Shown piece by piece: positions 31,081 through 40,664 of a stretch of 64,000 bases of DNA. Position 1 is the stretch's first letter; each line of letters opens with the position of its first letter. Under the pieces are notes generated by a model, which was given only the letters and a program-made list of their open reading frames with translations, made no database searches and was not told where the DNA came from. The translations under genes were made by a program, and so were the position numbers. Source of the stretch: RGIG8767 sp964386235 (lineage in GTDB: Bacteria > Bacillota > Clostridia > Lachnospirales > Lachnospiraceae); contig CAYLSH010000001.1 of NCBI GenBank assembly GCA_964386235.1, positions 1-64,000 of the forward strand. Reading direction: 5' to 3'.

Positions 31081-32430
31081 TTAAAAAGGAAAACGGAATT
31101 TCCCTTTTTTTCCATATCCACCCATCATACCGGGGAGTTGCTTCATCATCTTCTGACTCTGCTCAAATTGTTTTACAAAACGATTGACTACCGCAATATC
31201 AACACCCGCACCTTTTGCTATGCGGTGTTTACGGCTTGGATTTAACAGTTTTGGGTTCTGCCTTTCCTTTGGTGTCATGGACAATACAATGGCTTCCATT
31301 CTTGCCAACTGCTTTTCATCAATCATGGATTCGATGTCACCCATCTTAGCGCCCATACCGGGCATCATGGAAAGAATACTGGAAATACCACCCATATTCC
31401 GCATCTGTTTCATGCTTTCAAGGTAATCTTCAAAATCAAATTTCCCTTTTCGCATCTTGGATGCCAGTTTCTTTTCTTTTTCTTCATCCATGTCCATGTT
31501 TTCGGCTGCTTTTTCAATCAGCGTCAAAACATCCCCCATGCCAAGGATCCGGTTTGCCATTCTGTCCGGATAAAACTGCTCCAGATCAGAAAGTTTTTCA
31601 CCCATACCCACATACAAAATCGGCAGGCCGGTTACGGATTTGACAGAAAGTGCCGCACCACCTCGGGTATCACCATCCATCTTGGATAAAATCACACCAT
31701 CCACACCGATCTTTTCACTGAACTCTTTTGCTACGTTAACCGCATCCTGACCGGTCATGGCATCCACAACTAAAAGCGTCTGATGCACGGTAACTTCCTG
31801 TTTGATCAAAATCAACTCATTCATCATATCTTCATCAATATGAAGACGACCTGCGGTATCGATGATAACTACATTATGTCCATTCTTCTGGGCATGCTCG
31901 ATTGCCGCTTTTGCTATATCCACGGGGCTGTGCTTATCCCCCATGGTAAATACATCCACCTGTTGTTTTTCCCCATTGATCTGCAACTGTTTAATAGCGG
32001 CAGGACGGTAAATATCACAGGCAACCAGTAGTGGTTTCTTGCCTTTTAATTTGAGTTTACCGGCAATCTTTGCCGTCGTAGTCGTCTTACCGGCACCCTG
32101 TAAACCGCACATCATAATCACGGTGATCGCTTTGCCCGGCTGCATGGCAATCTCGGTGGTCTCGGATCCCATCAGGGCCGTCATTTCTTCATTAACGATC
32201 TTAATTACCATCTGCCCGGGATTCAGACCATTCATAACATCCTGTCCGATGGCTCTTTCTTCCACGGAACGTATGAACTGCTTAACCACACGGAAATTCA
32301 CATCGGCCTCTAACAATGCCATCTTAACCTCTTTACAGGCAAGTTTTACATCTTCTTCTGTCAGACGGCCTTTACTTCTCAGGTTTTTAAATACATTTTG
32401 TAATTTGTCGGTTAAACTTTCAAATGCCAA
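31081..32430 (-). CDS. ffh: Signal recognition particle protein Ffh
   Basis: A 449-residue SRP GTPase binding signal peptides and 4.5S RNA. The NG domain has CGLQGAGKTTTTAKIAGKL (about 108), DTAGRLHIDE and SKMDGDTRGGAALS. The Met-rich M domain (about 300-440) has KMRKGKFDFEDYLESMKQMR and LLNPSRKHRIAKGAG, ending in GMMGGYGKKGKFRFPF. It starts 1 nt after the ylxM stop. Its membrane receptor FtsY is encoded a few genes upstream. Confidence 0.98.
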   Translation of the reverse strand: MAFESLTDKLQNVFKNLRSKGRLTEEDVKLACKEVKMALLEADVNFRVVKQFIRSVEERAIGQDVMNGLNPGQMVIKIVNEEMTALMGSETTEIAMQPGKAITVIMMCGLQGAGKTTTTAKIAGKLKLKGKKPLLVACDIYRPAAIKQLQINGEKQQVDVFTMGDKHSPVDIAKAAIEHAQKNGHNVVIIDTAGRLHIDEDMMNELILIKQEVTVHQTLLVVDAMTGQDAVNVAKEFSEKIGVDGVILSKMDGDTRGGAALSVKSVTGLPILYVGMGEKLSDLEQFYPDRMANRILGMGDVLTLIEKAAENMDMDEEKEKKLASKMRKGKFDFEDYLESMKQMRNMGGISSILSMMPGMGAKMGDIESMIDEKQLARMEAIVLSMTPKERQNPKLLNPSRKHRIAKGAGVDIAVVNRFVKQFEQSQKMMKQLPGMMGGYGKKGKFRFPF

Positions 32431-32431
32431 T

Positions 32432-32746
32432 TTATAACTCCTCTAAAATCCGGTTTGCTAACTTACGCACTTCATCCTGATCCGTAATCGTTCCAATCTG
32501 TGTAACCGTATCTTTTATACTGAGAAACTTCTCCAATAAATGAAGTCTGTCTTCATATCCCTGTAAGATCTTATCACATCTTTTGATCAGGTCATGCACA
32601 CCCTGACGGCTGATATCAAAATCCTGCGCAATCTCCGATAGGGACAGATTATCAAATACTCTTGCTTCATAAACCTGTCTCTGATGCTCCGTCAGCAGTT
32701 CTCCGTAAAAATCATATAGCAACCCCTGCTTCACTATTTCTTCCAC
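32432..32746 (-). CDS. ylxM: YlxM, helix-turn-helix SRP-associated protein
   Basis: A 104-residue protein with a sigma-like helix-turn-helix: TEHQRQVYEARVFDNLSLSE, then IAQDFDISRQGVHDLIKR. YlxM is the usual neighbour of ffh and is thought to modulate SRP. I chose a GTG start at 32746 (MEEIVKQGLLYDFYG), because AAAGGTGG lies 7 nt ahead and the product then has the normal length; longer readings reach into the promoter. Confidence 0.92.
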   Translation of the reverse strand: MEEIVKQGLLYDFYGELLTEHQRQVYEARVFDNLSLSEIAQDFDISRQGVHDLIKRCDKILQGYEDRLHLLEKFLSIKDTVTQIGTITDQDEVRKLANRILEEL

Positions 32747-32779
32747 GCAAAAACCACCTTTCTCACTCACACCCTGGCT

Positions 32780-32808
32780 ATCATAACGCATAAAGAAAGA
32801 GGTGTCAA
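32780..32808 (-). promoter_or_regulatory. Strong sigma-A type promoter of ylxM-ffh
   Basis: The minus strand has a consensus -35 TTGACA (32808-32803), a 17-bp spacer and a -10 TATGAT (32785-32780). The -35 is part of one arm of the large inverted repeat 32797-32881. Confidence 0.85.
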
Positions 32809-32881
32809 GTATTTTTTCTTGCCAGGTATATTTGCAAGGCAAATATACCTTGTATACTAATCCCGGTTACTGACACCTCTT
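32797..32881 (-). terminator. Large nested inverted repeat between yitT and ylxM
   Basis: Outer 11-bp arms AAGAGGTGTCA (32797-32807) and TGACACCTCTT (32871-32881) enclose a perfect inner dyad, AGGTATATTTGC (32824-32835) and GCAAATATACCT (32839-32850), 3 bp apart. On the minus strand the outer arm ends in CTCTTTCTTT, so it may terminate yitT. A small inverted-repeat element is the alternative. Confidence 0.55.
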
Positions 32882-32885
32882 AATC

Positions 32886-33749
32886 CTATACTTTATTTGC
32901 AAAAATATTTTTATAACCTTCCCCATAGATCTCATTTGCATGGGTCACAATCAGGAATGCGCGCGGATCCGTATCTTTAATAACCTCCTCCACCTTTGGA
33001 TAAATGCTTTTTTTGACTGCACAGAGAATAACCTCTTTTTCCTTTTGGGAATAAGCACCTCGTCCTGTCAAAAAAGTAACACCGGCATCCACATCCACTA
33101 ACAACTTCTCTGCAAGAAGTTCGGATTTTTCACTTATGATAAATACCATCTTGGCTTCATCCTGTCCGTAAAGTACCATGTCCATGACTGCACTCATTAC
33201 AAAAATACCAATAAAAGCATACAATGCCGCATCGATATTATGGAAAAGGATACCGGAAAGCGATATCACCGTGATATCAAACATCATAAATAACTTTCCG
33301 GTCTTAATATGCGGGTATTTCAGCCGCAGTAATTTGACAATGATATCGGCTCCGCCAGTCGTTGCTCCGCATTTAAAGACTGTTCCAATCGAAAATGCAA
33401 TCAGGATATCTCCCATAAAAACTGCCAGCAGTTTTTCATTGGTAAACGCCGGAAGATCAGAAAAGAGATTCGTAAATCCGGACACACAGGCTACCGCATA
33501 CAATGTGGATATAATAAACTTCCATCCAAATTTGTACCACGCCACTGCTATAATGGGGACATTGATCAACATAAAAATCGTACCGGTCGGCAATGGCACA
33601 TACCGGCTTACCATCATGGATACACCGGTCAGTCCTCCCGGAACCAGATCGTTGGGTTCCAAAAACAGGCTGGTTCCCACGCCGTATAAAACCGCAACCA
33701 TAGTGATCAGTAAATATCGTTTTGCGTTTCTTATGATTCTCTTTTTCAT
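32886..33749 (-). CDS. YitT-family membrane protein (DUF161/DUF2179)
   Basis: A 287-residue protein with five to six N-terminal hydrophobic segments (about 10-195), including GVGTSLFLEPNDLVPGGLTGVS and FKCGATTGGADIIVKLLR, and a C-terminal soluble DUF2179 domain (about 205-285) with DAGVTFLTGRGAYSQKEKEV. The family is broad in Firmicutes and its substrate is unknown. The ATG follows GAAAGGAAG. It lies 101 bp after ilvA; an imperfect inverted repeat (TAACAG/CTGTTA, 33770-33823) sits in that gap. Confidence 0.9.
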   Translation of the reverse strand: MKKRIIRNAKRYLLITMVAVLYGVGTSLFLEPNDLVPGGLTGVSMMVSRYVPLPTGTIFMLINVPIIAVAWYKFGWKFIISTLYAVACVSGFTNLFSDLPAFTNEKLLAVFMGDILIAFSIGTVFKCGATTGGADIIVKLLRLKYPHIKTGKLFMMFDITVISLSGILFHNIDAALYAFIGIFVMSAVMDMVLYGQDEAKMVFIISEKSELLAEKLLVDVDAGVTFLTGRGAYSQKEKEVILCAVKKSIYPKVEEVIKDTDPRAFLIVTHANEIYGEGYKNIFANKV

Positions 33750-33850
33750 ATCTTCCTTTCTCCCGCATTTAACAGATACATCAAAAATAGTATTGCATTA
33801 TTTGATTTTGCATATACCTGTTACGGCAAAGAGGAATCTTTGTGGAAGAA

Positions 33851-35062
33851 TTAGATATTGGTCCTTACTACCTTTGGTTGATATCCTTCTTTTTCCAGCG
33901 CATGAATAATCTTTTCTTTATGTTCCGTTCCAAATGCTTCTAATGTGATGCGAAGTTCCACCGCCGCATTCCGGTTGATGGATACGAACTGGTTGTGCTC
34001 TAACTTAATAACATTGCCGCTCTCCACTGCGATGACATTGGATACTCTGCTTAATTCACCCGGCTTATCCGGCAAAAGAACGGATACGGTAAAGATTCTG
34101 TCGCGAAGAATCAGTCCCTGCTGCACCACGCTTGACATGGTAATCACATCCATATTACCGCCGCTCAAAACGGAAACTACTTTTTTATCCGTCACTTTAA
34201 GATCCTTAAGAGCTGCTACCGTAAGAAGTCCGGAATTTTCCACTACCATCTTGTGATTTTCCACCATATCCAAAAATGCCGTTACCAGATCCTCATCCTG
34301 TACCGTAATGATGTCATCTAAGTTTTTCTGTAAATATGGGAAGATCTCTGTCCCCGGTGTTTTTACGGCTGTACCGTCCGCAATCGTATTTACGCCGGGC
34401 AACGTAACTACTTTACCGGCTTTTATGGATTCCTGAAGGCAATTTGCACCCGCAGGTTCCACTCCGATTACTTTAATCTTGGGATTAAGAAGCTTGGCAA
34501 GCGTGGATACACCGGTAGCGAGTCCACCGCCTCCAATGGGTACTAAAATATAATCCACAAGAGGAAGTTCCTTAAAGATCTCCATTGCAATCGTTCCCTG
34601 TCCGGTTGCTACGGCAGGATCATCAAAGGGATGAATAAAAGTATATCCCTGTTCTTCTGCTAATTTGTATGCATGCGCGCAGGCTTCATCGTAAACATCC
34701 CCATGAAGCACCACATCCGCCCCATAACTCTTGGTACGGTTTACCTTAATCAGGGGTGTGGTCGTTGGCATTACGATCGTGGCCTTTACTCCGAAGCATT
34801 TTGCGGCATAGGCAACGCCCTGTGCATGATTGCCTGCGGATGCCGTAATCAGCCCCTTCTTTCTTTCTTCATCTGACAGAGTGCTGATCTTGTAATACGC
34901 TCCACGCACCTTATAAGCACCGGTAAACTGCATATTTTCCGGTTTTAAATAAATCTTATTACCCGTCTTTTCGCTGAAATAATCGGAATAGATCAGTTTT
35001 GTTTCATTGGTCACTCTTTTTACGATCTCGGATGCTTCTTCGAATTCTTTTAAAGTTAACAC
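33851..35062 (-). CDS. ilvA: Threonine ammonia-lyase (PLP-dependent, ACT-regulated)
   Basis: A 403-residue fold-II PLP enzyme converting threonine to 2-oxobutanoate and ammonia. The PLP Lys is in FTGAYKVRGAYYK (about 50), with SAGNHAQGVAYAAK (about 80) and VPIGGGGLATG (about 175). A C-terminal ACT domain (about 325-400) has VSVLLPDKPGELSRV. The short regulatory domain fits the catabolic or single-ACT type (ilvA/tdcB); which one cannot be told. The start is GTG at 35062, overlapping the ftsY stop by 7 nt with a GAGGAGAG site inside ftsY, so it is translationally tied to the SRP receptor gene, which is unexpected functionally. Confidence 0.93.
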   Translation of the reverse strand: MLTLKEFEEASEIVKRVTNETKLIYSDYFSEKTGNKIYLKPENMQFTGAYKVRGAYYKISTLSDEERKKGLITASAGNHAQGVAYAAKCFGVKATIVMPTTTPLIKVNRTKSYGADVVLHGDVYDEACAHAYKLAEEQGYTFIHPFDDPAVATGQGTIAMEIFKELPLVDYILVPIGGGGLATGVSTLAKLLNPKIKVIGVEPAGANCLQESIKAGKVVTLPGVNTIADGTAVKTPGTEIFPYLQKNLDDIITVQDEDLVTAFLDMVENHKMVVENSGLLTVAALKDLKVTDKKVVSVLSGGNMDVITMSSVVQQGLILRDRIFTVSVLLPDKPGELSRVSNVIAVESGNVIKLEHNQFVSINRNAAVELRITLEAFGTEHKEKIIHALEKEGYQPKVVRTNI

Positions 35063-36003
35063 TGCTTCGCACTCTCCTCTCCGTTATCAAATAATGCTTC
35101 TATAAATGTATCTGCATCAAAGTATTGCAGATCCTCTATTTTTTCTCCTACTCCAATGAATTTAACCGGCACATTCAGTTCAGACTGAATCGCAATCGCG
35201 ATTCCTCCCTTTGCCGTACCATCCATCTTGGTCAGTACAATACCCGTAAGCGGTGCGGCCTGGGAAAATTCTTTTGCCTGTACCAGAGCATTCTGCCCCG
35301 TAGTACCATCTAACACAATCAGATTTTCCTGTTTTGCATCCGGAAGTTCTCTTTCGATGATGCGGTTCATCTTCTTTAATTCTTCCATCAGATTCTTTTT
35401 GTTGTGAAGCCGCCCTGCCGTATCGCATAAAAGGACATCCACATGTCTTGCTTTAGCAGCCGTTACGGCATCGTATAAAACACTGGCAGGATCCGATCCT
35501 TCTGCGCCCCCGATCATGTCCACACCCGCACGGTTTGCCCATTCTTTCAACTGTTCTGAGGCAGCCGCACGGAAGGTGTCACAGGAAGCGATCAACACTT
35601 TCTTTCCCTGACTTTTTAACAGGGATGCCAGTTTTCCGACCGTAGTTGTTTTACCGACACCATTGACTCCTGTTAACATCACTACAGAAGTCTCTTGTAA
35701 GAAATCATAGTCACCTGCTTCTACCGCCATCTGTTCCTTCATATTCTTGATCAGAAATTCCCTGCACATAGCCGGCTCTTTAATATGATTTTCGCGGACA
35801 TCTTTTTTTAATTTCTCAATAATCCCATCCGTTGCCCGGATGCCGACATCTGCCATAACTAAAAGTTCTTCGAGTTCTTCATAAAAATCGTCATCCAATT
35901 TGTCATAGCCTAAAAAGAGATTGTCAATTCCATGCGCAATATTATCCCTGGTCTTGGTAAGTCCCTGTTTTAAACGTTTAAAAAGTCCTTGTTTTTCTTC
36001 CAT
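35056..36003 (-). CDS. ftsY: SRP receptor FtsY
   Basis: A 315-residue SRP receptor GTPase acting at the membrane with Ffh. The acidic A domain is almost absent, as in many Firmicutes. The N domain begins at about 10, and the G domain has TGVNGVGKTTTVGKLASLL (about 110), CDTAGRLHNKKNLMEEL and LTKMDGTAKGGIAIAI. It follows smc by 51 nt and overlaps ilvA. Confidence 0.97.
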   Translation of the reverse strand: MEEKQGLFKRLKQGLTKTRDNIAHGIDNLFLGYDKLDDDFYEELEELLVMADVGIRATDGIIEKLKKDVRENHIKEPAMCREFLIKNMKEQMAVEAGDYDFLQETSVVMLTGVNGVGKTTTVGKLASLLKSQGKKVLIASCDTFRAAASEQLKEWANRAGVDMIGGAEGSDPASVLYDAVTAAKARHVDVLLCDTAGRLHNKKNLMEELKKMNRIIERELPDAKQENLIVLDGTTGQNALVQAKEFSQAAPLTGIVLTKMDGTAKGGIAIAIQSELNVPVKFIGVGEKIEDLQYFDADTFIEALFDNGEESAKQC

Positions 36004-36054
36004 ATTTCAGCCTTCCTGCTTTTTTGCATCTAGCGATTATTTTTACGGATTCTG

Positions 36055-39000
36055 TCAGTTCGTAATATCGTCGTCAATCAGATTGACACTGACAAGAACG
36101 GATACACCTTTTTCCTGCATGGTAATGCCGTATAAACGATCCGCTTTTTCCATCGTACCACGTCTGTGTGTGATCACAATGAACTGCGTATGCTTTGTCA
36201 GCTTGTGTAAATAATTGGCAAAGCGGCTTACGTTATTTTCATCCAGAGCCGCCTCGATCTCGTCTAAGAGACAGAACGGGGATGGTTTCAGATTCTGGAT
36301 GGCAAATAAAAGAGCAATCGCAGTCAGTGATTTTTCTCCACCGGACAGCTGCATCATATTCTGCAGTTTCTTTCCCGGTGGCTGCGCAATAATACGGATG
36401 CCGGCTTCTAAGATATCCTCATCTTCCATTAATTCCAACGTACCCTTACCGCCGCCGAATAATTCCCGGAATACTTTATCAAATTCCTGATTGATTTTAT
36501 GGAATTTTTCTTTGAACTGGCGACGCATGGCACTGTCAAGTTCTGCAATAATCTGCTGCAGGGCTTTTTCCGCTTCAACAAGATCATCATGCTGTGTCTT
36601 TAAAAAAGTATATCGTTCCGACACTTCTTTATACTCTTCGATGGCATTTACATTGACATCGCCCAGTTTTTTAATGGAATCCTTCAGTTCGGATACTTCT
36701 TTTTTCATGGCAGCAAGATCATTCATATTTTCATCCCGCAGTTTCGCAGCATCATGTAGCGTGATCTCATATTCATTCCACATATAATCAATCTGATTCT
36801 GAATGGATTCTTTTAATCGCTCCGCCTGTGCATTCAGACGATACACTTCCTTGTCGAGTTTGTTCATCTGCGCGGATAATTCTTCCCGTTCCGTAAAGAA
36901 GTTCTTCTGTTTTGCAGAGAGTTCCTCTTTCTTTTTCAGATTGTCGGCAAGTTCTTTTTCCGTATCGGATTCTGTCGTGTGGGATGCTGTGATTGTCTTT
37001 TCAATCTCCCTGATCTCGTTTTCTTTAAAGGAAATGTTGTCCGTGCTGTTTCCGATTTCGGAAACAATCTCAGACAGTTCTGCCCGGAGCCTTTTTACCT
37101 CATCCATGACACGGTCAATATTCTGTTGTTCAAATCCGGTCTGCTGAAGTATCTTTTCTGCTGCAACTTCTGCCTTGGATACTTCTTCGGACTGTCCGGT
37201 TTCTTCTTCTCTTTTTTGCTTTAATTCAACTTCAAAAACAGAAATCTGTTCTTCGGCTTTCTTTTCGTTCTGCTCGGATAAAACCAGTTCTTCCCGGATC
37301 TGTTCCCTTTCCCTGGCAATGGATTCTTCCTGATTTTTCAAATCCACCTGTTCTTTTTTCAGCATATCATAATCCGCGCTGGATTCCTGCTGTTTGTCAC
37401 GAACTGCCGCTACGGCAAGTCTTGCCGTATTCTGACGGATAAATTCTGTCTGCAGGGACAACTTGATCATTTCAATCTCGGAACGTAACGCATTACGCGC
37501 TTCTTTTGTATCGTGAATCTCTTTCTGTAAATCGTCAATCTTTTTTAAGGCTGTCTCTATCTTCTTTTGCAGTTCTTCCATCTCACGACGACGTCCCAAA
37601 AGATTACTGTTGTTTTTAAAGGCACCACCACTGATGGCACCGCCCGGTACGAGAAGTTCTCCCTCCAGGGTAACCATCCGGATGCCGTAACCGTATTTTC
37701 TGGCAATCTTAACGGCATTGTCCACATGATCCACTACCACAATACGTCCCAACATGGCAAGTGCCACGTCATTGTATTCTTTTTTCGTATGTACCAGTGT
37801 ATTGGCAAGCCCCAATACTCCTTTTTCCTCTAAAACCTCCGGTGTTTTAAATTCCTGCGGATTCTTAATGCTGGTCAAAGGTAAAAAGGTGGCACGTCCG
37901 CCCTTTTCCGCTTTCAAAAACGCAATCATCTTTTTGGCAGTTTCTTCATCATCCGTAACGATGTTCTGAATGTTACCGCCAAGAGCGGTTTCAATGGCGG
38001 TTTCATACTTTTTATCCGCCTGGATAATATCGGCTACCACACCGATAATCCCCTTGTTTTTATCCTTCTGTTCCATTACTTTTTTAACGGAACCGCCATA
38101 TCCTTCATAACGTTCTGTCAGGTTGGATAAGGCTTCTAATTTGGTCTTGTCCTGATGGTAACTTACCTGGGTATCGCGCAGTTCATTATCCATCTTCTGC
38201 ATTTTTTCTTTGTAGGCAGCGGACTGTGTTTCCTTCTCTTTCTGATCCTTATTGAGTTTTTCAATCCCCTCGCTGATAAGAGCGAACTCTTTTTCTAAGG
38301 AAACCAGTTCGTCCTGTCTCTTTTCTTCATCCGTCTTGGCAGATACAATCTTGGAAGTCAGTTCCGCCTTCCGGATTCCGATCTGTTCGGAAAGCGTATC
38401 GATACGCTCCAAACGGGATTTGATCGTGGCTCTATCGTTTAAGGACCGGATAATCTCGTTTTTATTGCCCTCAATCCTGCTGTTTAACGCCGCAATCTCA
38501 TCCTGAATCTTCGTTAAGGTTTCACGAAGTTCATTCTTTTCTTTTACGGCTTCTTCCAGTTTCAGATCCACCGTCTTTTTCTTCTCATTCAGACCATCCG
38601 CTTCTTTTTCTTTTTCTGCGATCTGGCCTGATACGTTTTCTTTACGCTGGTTTAAATGCGCTTCGTTTGCCTGAATGGATTTGATCTGTTCCCGTAATAC
38701 ATTGATATCCCCTTCCAGTCGCCCTCTGACGATACCGGTGTCTGCCAGTGTCTTACGTTCCTGCTCAATGCTTTTATCTAAACCTTCCAGCGTTTCCGCT
38801 ATCTGTTCGTATTCTTCCTTGGTTTTCTCATACTTTGCGCTTACTTCTTCTAACTGACCGGATGCAATGGTATGATTTTCTTCCACTTTGTTAAGCTGCT
38901 CCTTTATACTGTTATTTTCCAAAAGGAACATATTGACATCCAAAGTCTTTAACTCTTCTTTTTTGTGAATATAGATCTTTGCTTTTTCGCTCTGTCTCTG

Positions 39001-39615
39001 TAAGGGTCCGATCTGTTTTTCCAGTTCTCCGAGAATGTCGTTTACACGCACCAGATTCTGCTGTTCTTCTGCCAGTTTTTTTTCAGATGCCACTTTACGT
39101 CTCTTAAACTTTACAATGCCGGCCGCTTCGTCAAATAACTCTCTTCTTTCTTCCGGTTTGCCACTTAAGATGGCTTCAATCTGACCCTGTCCGATGATGG
39201 AATAACCTTCTTTGCCGATACCCGTATCGTAGAATAATTCGTTGACATCTTTCAAACGACAAATAGTCCCGTTGATCGCATACTCGCTTTCACCGGAACG
39301 ATATAACCTACGGGATACCGTCACTTCATCATAGTCGATCGCCAACTGGTGATCGGAATTGTCCAATGTAATCGCTACATAAGCATAACTGAGAGGTTTA
39401 CGCAGCTCTGTACCGGAAAAAATAACATCCTGCATGGATGCTCCCCTGAGTTGTTTGATCCTCTGTTCACCCAGCACCCAGCGGACAGCATCCGCAACAT
39501 TACTTTTCCCGCTTCCGTTTGGCCCCACAATACCCGTGATTCCGTTATGGAACTGAAATTTTATCTTGTTTGCAAAAGACTTAAAGCCCTGTACTTCTAT
39601 ACTCTTTAAATACAT
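36055..39615 (-). CDS. smc: Chromosome segregation ATPase SMC
   Basis: A 1186-residue SMC protein of normal length. The N-terminal ATPase head has GPNGSGKSNVADAVRWVLGE (about 32); long coiled coils (about 170-500 and 680-1010) flank a hinge (about 510-670) with TLEGELLVPGGAISGGAFKN; the C-terminal head has the signature LSGGEKSLTAIALLFAIQ and Walker B FCLLDEIEAALDENN. The start was moved four codons to the ATG at 39615, 6 nt after GGAG. The order rnc-smc-ftsY is typical of the phylum. Confidence 0.98.
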   Translation of the reverse strand: MYLKSIEVQGFKSFANKIKFQFHNGITGIVGPNGSGKSNVADAVRWVLGEQRIKQLRGASMQDVIFSGTELRKPLSYAYVAITLDNSDHQLAIDYDEVTVSRRLYRSGESEYAINGTICRLKDVNELFYDTGIGKEGYSIIGQGQIEAILSGKPEERRELFDEAAGIVKFKRRKVASEKKLAEEQQNLVRVNDILGELEKQIGPLQRQSEKAKIYIHKKEELKTLDVNMFLLENNSIKEQLNKVEENHTIASGQLEEVSAKYEKTKEEYEQIAETLEGLDKSIEQERKTLADTGIVRGRLEGDINVLREQIKSIQANEAHLNQRKENVSGQIAEKEKEADGLNEKKKTVDLKLEEAVKEKNELRETLTKIQDEIAALNSRIEGNKNEIIRSLNDRATIKSRLERIDTLSEQIGIRKAELTSKIVSAKTDEEKRQDELVSLEKEFALISEGIEKLNKDQKEKETQSAAYKEKMQKMDNELRDTQVSYHQDKTKLEALSNLTERYEGYGGSVKKVMEQKDKNKGIIGVVADIIQADKKYETAIETALGGNIQNIVTDDEETAKKMIAFLKAEKGGRATFLPLTSIKNPQEFKTPEVLEEKGVLGLANTLVHTKKEYNDVALAMLGRIVVVDHVDNAVKIARKYGYGIRMVTLEGELLVPGGAISGGAFKNNSNLLGRRREMEELQKKIETALKKIDDLQKEIHDTKEARNALRSEIEMIKLSLQTEFIRQNTARLAVAAVRDKQQESSADYDMLKKEQVDLKNQEESIAREREQIREELVLSEQNEKKAEEQISVFEVELKQKREEETGQSEEVSKAEVAAEKILQQTGFEQQNIDRVMDEVKRLRAELSEIVSEIGNSTDNISFKENEIREIEKTITASHTTESDTEKELADNLKKKEELSAKQKNFFTEREELSAQMNKLDKEVYRLNAQAERLKESIQNQIDYMWNEYEITLHDAAKLRDENMNDLAAMKKEVSELKDSIKKLGDVNVNAIEEYKEVSERYTFLKTQHDDLVEAEKALQQIIAELDSAMRRQFKEKFHKINQEFDKVFRELFGGGKGTLELMEDEDILEAGIRIIAQPPGKKLQNMMQLSGGEKSLTAIALLFAIQNLKPSPFCLLDEIEAALDENNVSRFANYLHKLTKHTQFIVITHRRGTMEKADRLYGITMQEKGVSVLVSVNLIDDDITN

Positions 39616-39663
39616 AATACACTCCATGTCGCGCTCTGCAGCTTACGCAGCCAAAACAAACTT

Positions 39664-40353
39664 CTATTTGCGAAGTTGTAAAATGGCTTCATACGCCGCC
39701 TGCTGTTCCGCTGCTTTTTTCGTTCTTCCCACGCCCTGACTAACCGGTTTTCCATTAATACAGGCTTCTACCATAAAACTCTTGTCGTGATCCGGCCCTT
39801 CTTCTTTTACCAGACGATACTGTAACGTTCCCTGCGGATCTTCCTGAATCATTTCCTGTAAGACCGTTTTGGCATCATAAAACAGGATCTTATCCTCTAA
39901 ATCCGACAGTATGAAACGATGAATAAAATCATGTGCGACCTGAAATCCACCGTCTAAATACAAAGAACCGATCACCGCTTCCATGACATCGGAAATGATG
40001 GAATCCCGATGACGTCCTCCCGTCATTTCTTCGCCCTTTCCAAGCCGGATATATTCATGCAGTTGTAAATCCCTTGCGCAAAAAGCAAGCGCCGGTTCAC
40101 AGACCATGGACGCACGCATCCTGGTCAGTTTTCCTTCCGGCATATCCGGATTGCTGTGAAACAAAAAATCACTGGATACCAGTTCTAAAACGGCATCCCC
40201 CAAAAATTCCAGACGTTCATAATCCTTGCTTTTGTTGATCTTTTGTTCATTTGAAAAAGAACTGTGTGTCAATGCCTGTAAAAGCAGTTCTTTGTTTTGG
40301 TAGGTGTACCCTATCTTTTCTTCCAATTTCTCTATTGGATATACTGAAATCAT
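39664..40353 (-). CDS. rnc: Ribonuclease III
   Basis: A 229-residue double-strand-specific RNase that processes rRNA and structured mRNAs. The signature ERLEFLGDAVLELVSSDFLF (about 46) and the second acidic cluster ISDVMEAVIGSLYLDGG (about 118) form the active site; the C-terminal double-stranded-RNA-binding domain (about 155-228) ends GRTKKAAEQQAAYEAILQL. An AAGGA site precedes the ATG. It lies 64 nt beyond acpP, past a terminator-like hairpin. Confidence 0.97.
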   Translation of the reverse strand: MISVYPIEKLEEKIGYTYQNKELLLQALTHSSFSNEQKINKSKDYERLEFLGDAVLELVSSDFLFHSNPDMPEGKLTRMRASMVCEPALAFCARDLQLHEYIRLGKGEEMTGGRHRDSIISDVMEAVIGSLYLDGGFQVAHDFIHRFILSDLEDKILFYDAKTVLQEMIQEDPQGTLQYRLVKEEGPDHDKSFMVEACINGKPVSQGVGRTKKAAEQQAAYEAILQLRK

Positions 40354-40372
40354 ATCATTCTTCCTTACATAG

Positions 40373-40409
40373 AAAACAAACGCCGGCTCGAAAAGCGTGC
40401 CGGCATTTG
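40373..40409 (-). terminator. Terminator or attenuator between acpP and rnc
   Basis: Eleven-bp GC-rich arms CAAACGCCGGC (40377-40387) and GCCGGCATTTG (40399-40409) pair with one wobble and run into TTTTC on the minus strand. The short T-run suggests partial termination, which would give more acpP than rnc transcript. Confidence 0.7.
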
Positions 40410-40417
40410 AACCCTTT

Positions 40418-40645
40418 TTATAATTCGTTTTTGATTAACTCAAGTGCTTCTTCCACTGTTTTAACATTCTCAGCCTTTTCAGGTGCGATCTCGATATCAA
40501 ATTCTTCTTCGAGTCCCATAATAATCTGGAAAATATCCAGTGAATCTGCTCCCAGATCATCCGTAAAAGTTGTTTCCATTGTGATCTCATCCGGATCAAC
40601 ACTTAATACTTCCGCAATTACTTTTTTTAATTTTTGAAATTCCAT
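40418..40645 (-). CDS. acpP: Acyl carrier protein
   Basis: A 75-residue acidic carrier of acyl chains in fatty acid synthesis. The phosphopantetheine attachment Ser35 is in DDLGADSLDIFQI, the universal motif. It follows plsX by 19 nt with a GAGG site. A GC-rich hairpin ends the gene. Confidence 0.97.
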   Translation of the reverse strand: MEFQKLKKVIAEVLSVDPDEITMETTFTDDLGADSLDIFQIIMGLEEEFDIEIAPEKAENVKTVEEALELIKNEL

Positions 40646-40664
40646 CTTTCTTACCTCTCCATCC

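Noticed and set aside
40377..40415. tRNA-like T-loop sequence (GGTTCAAATGCC on the minus strand)
   Set aside because: It is part of the GC-rich hairpin ending acpP; no acceptor stem, D-arm or anticodon arm can be drawn.
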